A DNA stretch of 34,203 nt from Rickettsiales bacterium (GCA_031265235.1 JAISCX010000021.1:1-34203), one strand, 5' to 3'. Positions 26,288 through 34,203 are shown, numbered from the stretch's first letter. Program-made: numbers and translations. Notes: generated from the sequence alone by a model not told the origin.

Positions 26288-28846
26288 TTAAAACCTTGCC
26301 TTTCCGCTTATGCGCATAAGATTGGCGGAAAAATCTCCGTTCTTTATAATCTCGTACCCCGCGGAAATCGACGCGCCCTGGACGAACGAGAATTCCAGAC
26401 CGAACCCGTAACGCAGCCACATACTATCAAAATCGTCGCCGTTCCATTCGCGGAATGTATTCGCGCCCGCGAACGCGAACTTGGAATCATTTGAACGCCC
26501 GCTTAAATCGTATTCTATTCCGACCTTTAATATGGGACGCAGATAAGACCACATATTGAAATAAATATCCTTGCCCAGCGTCAGTTCATACCCCGCGGTG
26601 GCGGCGAACGAATTATCCGTGCGAACCGTCATAAAGTCTTGCCCCCCGGATTGTTTATTCAAATTATATCCGCCAAGAATTCCGACGTTCATATACGCGC
26701 GGCCGCTGGCATACGTGTCGAATATCCTGTGCAATGCGCCGAATTCCATTGTCGCATCGGTTGTTTCCACAATCGGCTGATTATCCGATAAAGACAATGA
26801 ATGAAACGCCAGACTCAGCGTTCCATAAAGCTTTGTCCAATCCAGCACGCGCGCCGTTCCATATGCGCCGACATTAAGCGTGGAACCGCTGGTCGCGCCA
26901 AAATCGATAATATTATATCCGATCATGCCGCCCAGCATCAAATATTTTTTTATCTCCCAGTCCATGCCGCCGACAAAGGAATTGATACTTGGCGCCCCGG
27001 ATGCCGACAGATGCGCCACCTGGGACCATGCGTTCCGCTTGTCATGATAGCGCTGCCATATAAAATCACTGACCAATTGGTCGGCAAAAGACCATCTGAT
27101 TGTGCGATCGGACAGCGATAACGCGCGCGTCGCATGCCCGGGGTCCGGCACGGAAAATTGCTTAACAAAATCACGCGCGCGCACGTCATCGCCGGACATC
27201 ATAACAGAGAGAGCGTCGTTATTCCCCGCATCGTCCAGCATCATTTCATAAAAAGGATCGCCGGGATTAAATAAAAGTTTCATAACCGATGCATAATGCG
27301 CATCTATGGCGGTTGGATTTTCAAGACCCAACGCCTGCATCCGCGCGATTATAAGATCGTCCAACGCCGCCGCCATATTATATTCATCGCTGGAATGTCC
27401 GGGCGCGCGCGCCACCATTTGCGCCAATGAATTCATCGTGGCAAGGTTTGCGTATATATTCCCGTCCGCAAACAAACTGGCCATCTGAGAATAAATAATG
27501 CCGGTATGCGCGTCGCGAAAGAAAACCTCTATCTCGGCCAGTCCTACTATCAAATCCGGATCTATCGCGCCGCCCGAAGATTCCAGTACATTGATCCGGG
27601 TCAGCAGTCCTTCGAAACCGTCGACATAAATCGTAATCAGACCGGATAAATCCGAAACCGCGGCGGTATCGATTCCGCCCACTTTTATTAATGCGTCGTC
27701 CAGATTCCATTCGTATTTCGTCGGGTCGCCGCCCGTCGCCATGATGTCGGCATTCAGCCCCAGCTGCATCCGCGTGTCATCTGTGAAATAATATACGCCG
27801 CTGACCGTGATATCCGCCCGGTTAAAGTCGCCTGGCGCATGGCCAAACTGCCCGCCTGTGACAGAACCCGTAATATTCACAACACCGGCAGTTATCAAAA
27901 CATTGCCGGATACATCACCCGCGATATTGATTTCTGTGTCGGCGTAAAAGCTTTGCGTATACGCGCCCGAATCAACATTTCCGCCGATGTCTATCACGCC
28001 CGTGCCCGCTATAACATTTCCCATTCCATCGACGTCGGCAACCGCCGACATATTGACATTGCCGATCACATCGTCTGTTATATTTATATTATTCGCCGCA
28101 TATTTCTGGGTTTCGCCGTTGCTATTCGCGCTGCCCGTTACATTTATTGTCTTGGCGGTTACATCCAGACCGCCCTGCGCATCTCCGTTTACTTGCGCGA
28201 TATTTGCGGCGTTTATAGCGATTGTGCCCAGCGTGGAAACAACATCGCCATTCACAGTAAAATTATCCGCGGATATGGAATAAGTGTTGCCTGCGGCAAC
28301 CGATGTTATATTCATGGATCCGGGCCCGCTTGCGGCGCCCATATACAGCCCGTCCGCTATAACTATATCGCCGGAAACCGAAAGCTTTGCCGCGGTCCAA
28401 TCGGTCGGGCTTATCACCAGCTGGCTAAATGCCTGGGTTTCGAACGAATTTGCGGCAATGGTATTTACATTCAATGTCAGATTCCACGCATTGGTCCCGT
28501 CGCCCATTATGAAGCCGCCGATAACTTCCATATTCTCGGCCGATATGGACTGGCTTGCGCCGATTATGGAAAATTGGCCGGTCGTTGCGGTGGCGCCGTT
28601 TCGAAGAAAGTTGCCGTTTATTATAAAATTCTCAGTATTTATTATACTGCCGTTCAATGTGACATCGGCGGATGACATCATGACAATATCCGGCACGCCG
28701 CGCCAATTGTCAGCGACGTCATAATGACCCGATATCGGCGAAGGTGCCGGAGAATCCGCCGCCTGTGCAAAATCAGCGGCAAACGCCCCCATTACGAAAA
28801 CGATCCCGACAATAAATTTGGCGAAATATTTGTTTTTCCTAAACAT
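26288..28846 (-). CDS. Autotransporter outer-membrane protein
   Basis: Signal peptide (GAFAADFAQAAD), repetitive beta-helix-like passenger (INITDDVIGNV / IDIGGNVDSG / INIAGDVSGNV), C-terminal barrel ending ISGKARF. Confidence 0.88.
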   Translation of the reverse strand: MFRKNKYFAKFIVGIVFVMGAFAADFAQAADSPAPSPISGHYDVADNWRGVPDIVMMSSADVTLNGSIINTENFIINGNFLRNGATATTGQFSIIGASQSISAENMEVIGGFIMGDGTNAWNLTLNVNTIAANSFETQAFSQLVISPTDWTAAKLSVSGDIVIADGLYMGAASGPGSMNITSVAAGNTYSISADNFTVNGDVVSTLGTIAINAANIAQVNGDAQGGLDVTAKTINVTGSANSNGETQKYAANNINITDDVIGNVNMSAVADVDGMGNVIAGTGVIDIGGNVDSGAYTQSFYADTEINIAGDVSGNVLITAGVVNITGSVTGGQFGHAPGDFNRADITVSGVYYFTDDTRMQLGLNADIMATGGDPTKYEWNLDDALIKVGGIDTAAVSDLSGLITIYVDGFEGLLTRINVLESSGGAIDPDLIVGLAEIEVFFRDAHTGIIYSQMASLFADGNIYANLATMNSLAQMVARAPGHSSDEYNMAAALDDLIIARMQALGLENPTAIDAHYASVMKLLFNPGDPFYEMMLDDAGNNDALSVMMSGDDVRARDFVKQFSVPDPGHATRALSLSDRTIRWSFADQLVSDFIWQRYHDKRNAWSQVAHLSASGAPSINSFVGGMDWEIKKYLMLGGMIGYNIIDFGATSGSTLNVGAYGTARVLDWTKLYGTLSLAFHSLSLSDNQPIVETTDATMEFGALHRIFDTYASGRAYMNVGILGGYNLNKQSGGQDFMTVRTDNSFAATAGYELTLGKDIYFNMWSYLRPILKVGIEYDLSGRSNDSKFAFAGANTFREWNGDDFDSMWLRYGFGLEFSFVQGASISAGYEIIKNGDFSANLMRISGKARF

Positions 28847-28895
28847 CCAGTAGGCATTATATCATAAAAAAAAATAATTACAAATACTTGTGGAA

Positions 28896-29582
28896 TTATT
28901 TCACAAAAAATCTGACCTTGTTTTTCAGTTCGGGCCGCATGCCGCAAATCAGGCGCCATGCGTTTTCCATATCGTCGAATTTGCGAAAGTCAAAACAAAC
29001 CGCGCCGGCGAAATCCTTGTCCCATGAATTCAGCATGCCAAAGATGGCGCCAGCAACATCTCCCTGCCCTTCGCGCTTGTCGGCCGCGGCCGACAATTGC
29101 AATCCGTCCGCGCCTATTTTTTTCAAATTATCAAAAATTTCCGGCCATTCAATTGGTTTTATATCGCGGACATCCAATCCGACAATCAGCCTTTTGCCAA
29201 AAAACAAATCCTGCCGCACAGGGGATATCGCCGATGCCAGATCAGACAGATTGTCCGATGTCTGCAAAACAATGCCGTCCGCCCCTCTTTTCAATATGGA
29301 ATTAATTCGGGGAATCAAATTGCTATATTGATCGACAGTTCCCTTTCCCCCTTTCTCTTTTCCGCCATCATGCTTTTGCAAAGCAAAAATATGAACCCCT
29401 TTGTTTTCCAACCATGCCCATATGGTATGAACGGCATCCGCGTCAACCAGAACAGCCTGGGCGTTCGCGCGCAATGCGCGATCAGCCGCAGTTATCAGTT
29501 CGCTGGCGTCAGCGGCATGGATTGCAGATATATCTATGCGCCCCTGCAGTTCCGCCAAAGTATCGGTATAGTCAAGGCTCAT
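28896..29582 (-). CDS. TIM-barrel-like hypothetical protein
   Basis: Alternating beta/alpha pattern (AVLVDAD, GADGIVLQTSD, RLIVGLDVRD, GADGLQLSAAADK, GAVCFDFRK). Confidence 0.5.
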   Translation of the reverse strand: MSLDYTDTLAELQGRIDISAIHAADASELITAADRALRANAQAVLVDADAVHTIWAWLENKGVHIFALQKHDGGKEKGGKGTVDQYSNLIPRINSILKRGADGIVLQTSDNLSDLASAISPVRQDLFFGKRLIVGLDVRDIKPIEWPEIFDNLKKIGADGLQLSAAADKREGQGDVAGAIFGMLNSWDKDFAGAVCFDFRKFDDMENAWRLICGMRPELKNKVRFFVK

Positions 29583-29628
29583 GTGTTACCTATTGTATCA
29601 CAACGAAACAATATGGTATAATGAAAAA

Positions 29629-30624
29629 GTGAAGCATAGAATAGACAAATTTTTGCTCGGAACCCTTTGGACGTGCGCGCTGCTTCTTGCGGCCAGCTTT
29701 TGGTTCGACACACGGTTCGGGTTCAATATATTTCTGCGCGCGCACTGGCGCTATCTTGCGAATATTCAAACCGGCGCGGAACCTGTCGCAAAACTATTTT
29801 ACATATCTCTGGTAATTTTCACCATGATTTTGCCGTTGGGCCTGTACTTGATAACCAGGCCGTATAGAAAGATAAAAATGAAAAGTGAAAAATTAAAAGT
29901 TGAAAATTTGAAAGAATCAAACAATTCAACTTTGCAAACTGCGCAACCGGCCATGCCGGCGGCAACGGTTGCCCGTCCGCCGCAGTTGATCGTGCCGGTT
30001 AATATTCAAAACAGTCCGAGAAATGTTGACGTTGACGCGGCCGACCTAAAAACAAGCGGGACAGCAACACTCCCGCACTATGCGATTGAAAGGCAAATAA
30101 ACCCCGAAACTGTCAGCGCGATCAGGGAAATACTGGGCAGGGCCGGCTGGACCGTCAAGAATGCGCCCACAATCGGGGGGCTTTTGCCATCCGCCTGGGC
30201 GATTGGCGCGGACGAACGTCTTATTGTCGGAATAATATGCCCGGAACCCGGTGAAATCACCGCGGACGAAGGCGACGCATCAATCTGGAAATCGGACAGC
30301 GGCGACGAATTCGCGTCCCCGGTATCGCAATTGGCATCCGCGATGGAAAAGCTTCGGACGCTGTTCCTTGAAACTTTGGACGAAGATATTAAAATAAGCA
30401 TACGGGGTTTCGTGGTGATGGATTCCGGCATAATAATCAACCGGGACAAAGTGCAAATGGTATGGGATGCGTTCGACATCCGGGTTTTTGATTCGGTCAC
30501 GGCCTTTAAAGAATTTATCGGCGAACATTCGAACCGCGCGCTGCCGCCGGAAGAAAAAGAAGATTTCGACGCTTATGCGGAATACATCGACACCGTCGGG
30601 GAATACTTTAATGGCAAAAAGTAG
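29629..30624 (+). CDS. Two-TM membrane protein with a C-terminal domain loosely resembling a degenerate NERD (nuclease-related) domain
   Basis: GTG start VKHRIDKFLLGTLWTC..; two hydrophobic segments; ERLIVGIICPEPGEITADEGDASIWKSDSGDEFASPVSQLASAMEKL pattern. Confidence 0.6.
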   Translation: MKHRIDKFLLGTLWTCALLLAASFWFDTRFGFNIFLRAHWRYLANIQTGAEPVAKLFYISLVIFTMILPLGLYLITRPYRKIKMKSEKLKVENLKESNNSTLQTAQPAMPAATVARPPQLIVPVNIQNSPRNVDVDAADLKTSGTATLPHYAIERQINPETVSAIREILGRAGWTVKNAPTIGGLLPSAWAIGADERLIVGIICPEPGEITADEGDASIWKSDSGDEFASPVSQLASAMEKLRTLFLETLDEDIKISIRGFVVMDSGIIINRDKVQMVWDAFDIRVFDSVTAFKEFIGEHSNRALPPEEKEDFDAYAEYIDTVGEYFNGKK

Positions 30625-30655
30625 AAACCCGTATTTGTGAAGCGGGGCGAAGCAA

Positions 30656-31156
30656 ATGAACAAACATGATGCCGAGCGCAGGCTTGCAGAGCTTTTAATG
30701 GACGACATGCCGGTCATTGAAATGCCGGTCCGTCCGCGCGCCGTCGCCGGCGATTGGTTTGTAAAAACAAGGGCGGCGCGTCATGCATTTTTGAAATCCT
30801 TGTCGGATTCCATCCAGGAATTATCTTTTCTCAACCTGCCCCAGGACGCGTTCATGGGATTGATCCAGGGACGGTCATGCCCGGAAAATCTATCGATTCG
30901 CTGGCGCAGGCCGATGGAATACGGCGGCGAAATCAGCGAAAAGAACATGTTCCTGACCCCGCGTTTTCCCTATGCGCAAAACATGGACAGATTCTTGATG
31001 GAACAATCGGGAAAAGCCACAATCTGGATTCCGGGGCCTGAAAAAAAGGTTTATGTGCCGACGCGCATGCTGGGCGGCGGGGACGGCGGAAACGCGACAA
31101 CCGACAGACTGTCCGAGCTGGCGGCCCAGCTGGCGGCGGAAAGGGGAATGGTGTAA
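30656..31156 (+). CDS. Hypothetical protein, HNH-like arrangement without the catalytic histidines
   Basis: NLSIRWRRPMEYGGEISEKNMFLTPRF spacing resembles HxxPxxxGGxxxxxN; otherwise unrecognised. Confidence 0.55.
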   Translation: MNKHDAERRLAELLMDDMPVIEMPVRPRAVAGDWFVKTRAARHAFLKSLSDSIQELSFLNLPQDAFMGLIQGRSCPENLSIRWRRPMEYGGEISEKNMFLTPRFPYAQNMDRFLMEQSGKATIWIPGPEKKVYVPTRMLGGGDGGNATTDRLSELAAQLAAERGMV

Positions 31157-31162
31157 AAAATT

Positions 31163-31606
31163 ATGACCCGTGAAGAATTCATTTCCGAATTGAAAAATCG
31201 CGATGCGGTCATGCTGCCGTGCGTGTCCGACCGCACCATAGAGCTGGCGCGCAGCGCGCTGCAACACATGCGATGCGCCATGTTCTCGCTAGAGCTTATC
31301 GATATTTACAAAAAAATCGCCGGCGGAATCATCATGGGCGATGCGAATATATTCGGGCCTGAAAAATTCGACCGCATGATGTTAAGTTATGAAATCCCGG
31401 ATATTGTCCGGATAAACCGCGAAATATCGAATATCCCAGCGCTGCGCGGGAAAACGGTAATCGGCAGAAACCAAATGTTCTGGTTCACGTTTGATGCTTT
31501 TGGAACATTTTACATGCAAGATATTCTGAATCTGAATCCTTTGCGCAAGTATGAAAACGACCCGTATCGCGCGATTATGGATTGTCTGATGATGGGAAAG
31601 ATATAA
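31163..31606 (+). CDS. Hypothetical protein, possibly SUKH/YrhA-like fold
   Basis: LIDIYKKIAGGIIMGDANIFGPEKFDR ... TVIGRNQMFWFTFDAFGTFYMQDI resembles SMI1/KNR4-type organisation. Confidence 0.55.
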   Translation: MTREEFISELKNRDAVMLPCVSDRTIELARSALQHMRCAMFSLELIDIYKKIAGGIIMGDANIFGPEKFDRMMLSYEIPDIVRINREISNIPALRGKTVIGRNQMFWFTFDAFGTFYMQDILNLNPLRKYENDPYRAIMDCLMMGKI

Positions 31607-31819
31607 ATGAAAAAAATATCGATATCCATTTCCGGGCACAGAACATCTCTGACTTTGGAAAGCGAATTTATCGGCGCACTACGCAAGCTTGCAGCCGCGC
31701 AAAAAAAATCAACAGCAGAGCTTGTTCGTGAAATTGACGAGAAACGCGGCCAATCTTCGCAAGCCAATCTTTCTTCCGCCGTCCGGGTATATATATTAAA
31801 ACAACTGACGCCGAAATAA
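31607..31819 (+). CDS. Ribbon-helix-helix domain protein
   Basis: ISISGHRTSLTLESEFIGALRKLAAAQKKSTAELVREIDEKR..NLSSAVRVYIL resembles alphaproteobacterial RHH_4-type proteins. Confidence 0.82.
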   Translation: MKKISISISGHRTSLTLESEFIGALRKLAAAQKKSTAELVREIDEKRGQSSQANLSSAVRVYILKQLTPK

Positions 31820-31831
31820 AGGCCGCAACCA

Positions 31832-32524
31832 TCAATCCCACGTCACCGCGCCACCAACGCTTGCGGCATTCACCCGGTCCGTGCATGCCGCCGCGCATGA
31901 TGTGTAGCAATCATCACTATCCGAATTGTTTATATAACTGTATCCGAAAACCCAGCTTGACCATTTGCCTGATACGAATGTGTCGGGATCTGTATCCGGG
32001 TCTTTGGAAAAGCTGCACCAACAATACGCCTTGCGGCCGTCGTCGCACTGGCCGGAATTTGTCGATGCGGAATTGCTGGAACGGCACGCCCACGTAATTG
32101 CGCGGATTCCATAGTTGTTGGGCTTTGCCCTGTTCACGACTTTACCGTCTATGACGGCGCCGCCGGCGATCGTCCCGTCCCACGCAATATATGTTTTATT
32201 CGCATACCAACATAAAGAACCGGCATTGCACAGATTTTTGTTCCCGTCAGAACATACCGCGCCGGGCCCTGTCGAAATATTGGTCAGATGATAAATTTGG
32301 GAATTATAATTTATATTTATTTTCCCTGCATAAATGCCGGGCGTCAAATACCCGTAATATACGACCCCGTTCATATTGACAGCAATGGCGGGATTGCTTT
32401 TTTTATCAGAATACAAACTGACGGATTGGTCCCCGAATTTAAGTTCTGCGGCACAACAAAAGGCCGGGATGCCCACGCAAACCGCTGCAATAATTTTTCT
32501 AAAATATCTTTGTATAAACAACAT
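31832..32524 (-). CDS. Secreted Cys-rich hypothetical protein
   Basis: Signal peptide MLFIQRYFRKIIAAVCVGIPAFCCAAE; Cys-rich C-terminal half (CDDGRKAYCWCSFSKD...DDCYTSCAAACTDRV). Confidence 0.72.
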   Translation of the reverse strand: MLFIQRYFRKIIAAVCVGIPAFCCAAELKFGDQSVSLYSDKKSNPAIAVNMNGVVYYGYLTPGIYAGKININYNSQIYHLTNISTGPGAVCSDGNKNLCNAGSLCWYANKTYIAWDGTIAGGAVIDGKVVNRAKPNNYGIRAITWACRSSNSASTNSGQCDDGRKAYCWCSFSKDPDTDPDTFVSGKWSSWVFGYSYINNSDSDDCYTSCAAACTDRVNAASVGGAVTWD

Positions 32525-32560
32525 GGCCAACACAAAACCGCCGATTGCACAAGGCAACTG

Positions 32561-32691
32561 GCGGCAGGAGGTTTAGAGCAATTTTTTGGAAATTGTGCCG
32601 TGCTTTCAATATATAGCACTGGCCCTCCTGCCATGCAGGAGGCATTTTTCGTCTGCGAAGACGCCAAAAAGGGGCTCTAACACCCCGCCGC
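32561..32691. other. Structured intergenic element: four hairpins enclosed by an imperfect outer stem
   Basis: Outer gcggc..ttagagc / gctctaa..gccgc; hairpins caattt/aaattg, gccgtgct/agcac(t)ggc, cctcctgc/gcaggagg, cgtct-GCGA-agacg. Confidence 0.55.
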
Positions 32692-32750
32692 GGGAACACC
32701 CGCGACAAAGCCATTATACCAGTAACAAATGATTTATAAAAGGAAGAATA

Positions 32751-34203
32751 TCATTGCCGGCGAACCTGGCGAAAAAGCAGAACAGCCATCCCGGAAACCG
32801 CCAAAATAATAAACATTATCCAATCTCTGCCGATTCGGCGGTATGGTGTTATATGCGCGCCGGAAACAGAACCGTCCAGTATACCGGCCGCGCCAATCGG
32901 CAGACTGGAAACCACGCGCCCGTCTGACGCAATAAACGCGCTTATCCCGGAATAATTAGCGCGCACAATAGGCAATCCTGTTTCTATCGCCTGGCGTCGC
33001 GCCATATCCAAATGCTGATAAGTTCCAGGCGTTCTTCCGAACCATGTATCGTTTGTTATGTTTATTATCGCGTTTATTCCATCGCCCATCCCCCCCTTTC
33101 CATCCGCGGGAATTAATGAATCGGAAAATATAACTTCATAACATATTGCCGGAACAAAACTGAAATTGCTATTTGCTATTTGCTCATTGCTAACTGCAAT
33201 TATCTCGGGCCCCTGGCCCCGAGATAATTGTCCGGGCGTCGGAATTATATCGCCAAAAGGTCTGTATTCTCCGAACGGGACCAGATGCGACTTGCTGTAT
33301 ATTTTTTGAATCGCGCCGGACGCATCCGAAACAATCATCGAATTGTAAACCTTTGTGTCTTCGCGAACCGCGGAATAAGGATTCGATACAAGCGTCGCGC
33401 CCGCAACAACCGGCAGACCTATTTCCTTTGCCGGCGGAAACCTTGCCTCGGCGAAGCTTGGCGAAGACGGGTTATCGCCGACGACAACATAAGGATACGC
33501 GGTTTCCGGCCATACGATTATATCGGGTGTGTCATCCCGGAAATTTTGCGTGGCACGCGCAAAATTATCCGGGACCCGGTCGGCATTAGAAAAATCGGAA
33601 TTGTGGTTATTTTGAATATTTTCTATTCCCTTGTCTCGACCAGATCCCGGGCTCTCCGCGTTCGCGGCGCCCTGGGATGACACATAATTTTTACCCGCAC
33701 TCAATTCCATCAATTTATTCAAATTCTCTTCCGCCCGCGCTAATGCCTGTTCCCGCGAATGCGTCGCCTTTTGTTCCGCGGATCCCGCCGGCTGCACGAT
33801 TCTTATAACAGGATGCCGGCAATCCTGTTTGCAAAATTCAACGCTTTGCAATATGTTCCAATGCCCATAGCCGACACCAACAATCAACAATGAAATGAAT
33901 ATATAAAATGGGATTCTTGTTCCTTTGATAATTTCCGCAACGGACGCAATCAATCCGACAATGATGAACGTCAGCCCCAACGCCCCCCATAAAGACATGC
34001 TATTGGAAAAAGCCGGCCAAGGCATCGCAATGTTTGCGATCGGGTTCCATGGAAAACCTGTCAGCATCCATTCGCGCAGCCATAAAACGAAAGTCCATGA
34101 TGCCGCGAATACAATGGTTCTGCGCCAATCATTGACTTTTGTAAATGCGGTTATGACAAACGGCAATCCGAATATAACGCCGCCGGCCAAAGCAATTCCG
34201 ATA
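32751..34203 (-). CDS. lnt: Apolipoprotein N-acyltransferase, N-terminus truncated by the window edge
   Basis: IIVWPETAYP (Glu), SKSHLVPFGEYRPF (Lys), FVPAICYEVIFSD (Cys); frame is open past 34190 to 34203. Confidence 0.93.
   Translation of the reverse strand, partial: IGIALAGGVIFGLPFVITAFTKVNDWRRTIVFAASWTFVLWLREWMLTGFPWNPIANIAMPWPAFSNSMSLWGALGLTFIIVGLIASVAEIIKGTRIPFYIFISLLIVGVGYGHWNILQSVEFCKQDCRHPVIRIVQPAGSAEQKATHSREQALARAEENLNKLMELSAGKNYVSSQGAANAESPGSGRDKGIENIQNNHNSDFSNADRVPDNFARATQNFRDDTPDIIVWPETAYPYVVVGDNPSSPSFAEARFPPAKEIGLPVVAGATLVSNPYSAVREDTKVYNSMIVSDASGAIQKIYSKSHLVPFGEYRPFGDIIPTPGQLSRGQGPEIIAVSNEQIANSNFSFVPAICYEVIFSDSLIPADGKGGMGDGINAIINITNDTWFGRTPGTYQHLDMARRQAIETGLPIVRANYSGISAFIASDGRVVSSLPIGAAGILDGSVSGAHITPYRRIGRDWIMFIILAVSGMAVLLFRQVRRQ
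33530..33682. repeat. 153-bp palindromic insertion, in frame within lnt
   Basis: tgtcatccc...gggatgaca inverted ends, each arm forming its own hairpin; 153 = 51 codons. Confidence 0.72.

Noticed and set aside
27839-28675. 278-aa plus-strand ORF
   Set aside because: Antisense to the passenger domain of the autotransporter; its Ile/Tyr/Arg-rich composition reflects the complementary repeat codons.
29629-31819. Dot/Icm-type or conjugative T4SS locus
   Set aside because: Considered because of the 2-TM protein and small partners, but no ATPase, VirB/Dot core or relaxase motif is present in the window.
32561-32691. tRNA, tmRNA or SRP RNA
   Set aside because: No recognisable T-loop (GTTCGAATC), CCA end, tmRNA tag ORF, or SRP GGAA/GNAR core on either strand.
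33228-33680. 150-aa plus-strand ORF
   Set aside because: Antisense to lnt, whose three catalytic motifs are clear on the other strand.

Overview
This 34.2-kb window looks chromosomal and alphaproteobacterial. It probably comes from a reduced, uncultured or host-associated lineage; that placement is an inference from gene content, with no database search. The core genes recognised are: class II fructose-bisphosphate aldolase, RNase D, RuvX, GatC/GatA/GatB (with cutA and a methyltransferase between gatA and gatB), a GDSL hydrolase, MiaB, an NlpD-like LysM/LytM lipoprotein, TatC/TatB, an M23 peptidase, LolA, RecJ, FtsI plus an FtsL-like protein, SufE/SufT-like/SufS, thioredoxin, a cysteine-free DksA, and Lnt (truncated by the window edge). 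Accessory genes include two autotransporter-like barrel proteins, several Cys-containing secreted proteins, a 792-aa charged coiled-coil protein, and a compact cassette at 29.6-31.8 kb (2-TM protein, possibly HNH-like protein, possibly SUKH-like protein, ribbon-helix-helix). No rRNA, tRNA, CRISPR array or transposase was recognised. The main observations are: (1) a 33-nt AC/GT dinucleotide tract that breaks the frame between a well-placed start codon and a long secreted-protein ORF, a candidate phase-variable locus; this ORF is absent from the supplied track because it runs off the window edge; (2) small palindromic and short-period elements, both intergenic and inserted in frame in conserved genes (lnt, sufS, possibly miaB and nlpD); (3) a palindromic element next to a 36-bp direct repeat that duplicates the 3' end of nlpD including its stop codon; (4) a 131-nt multi-hairpin intergenic structure; (5) the uncharacterised four-gene cassette.
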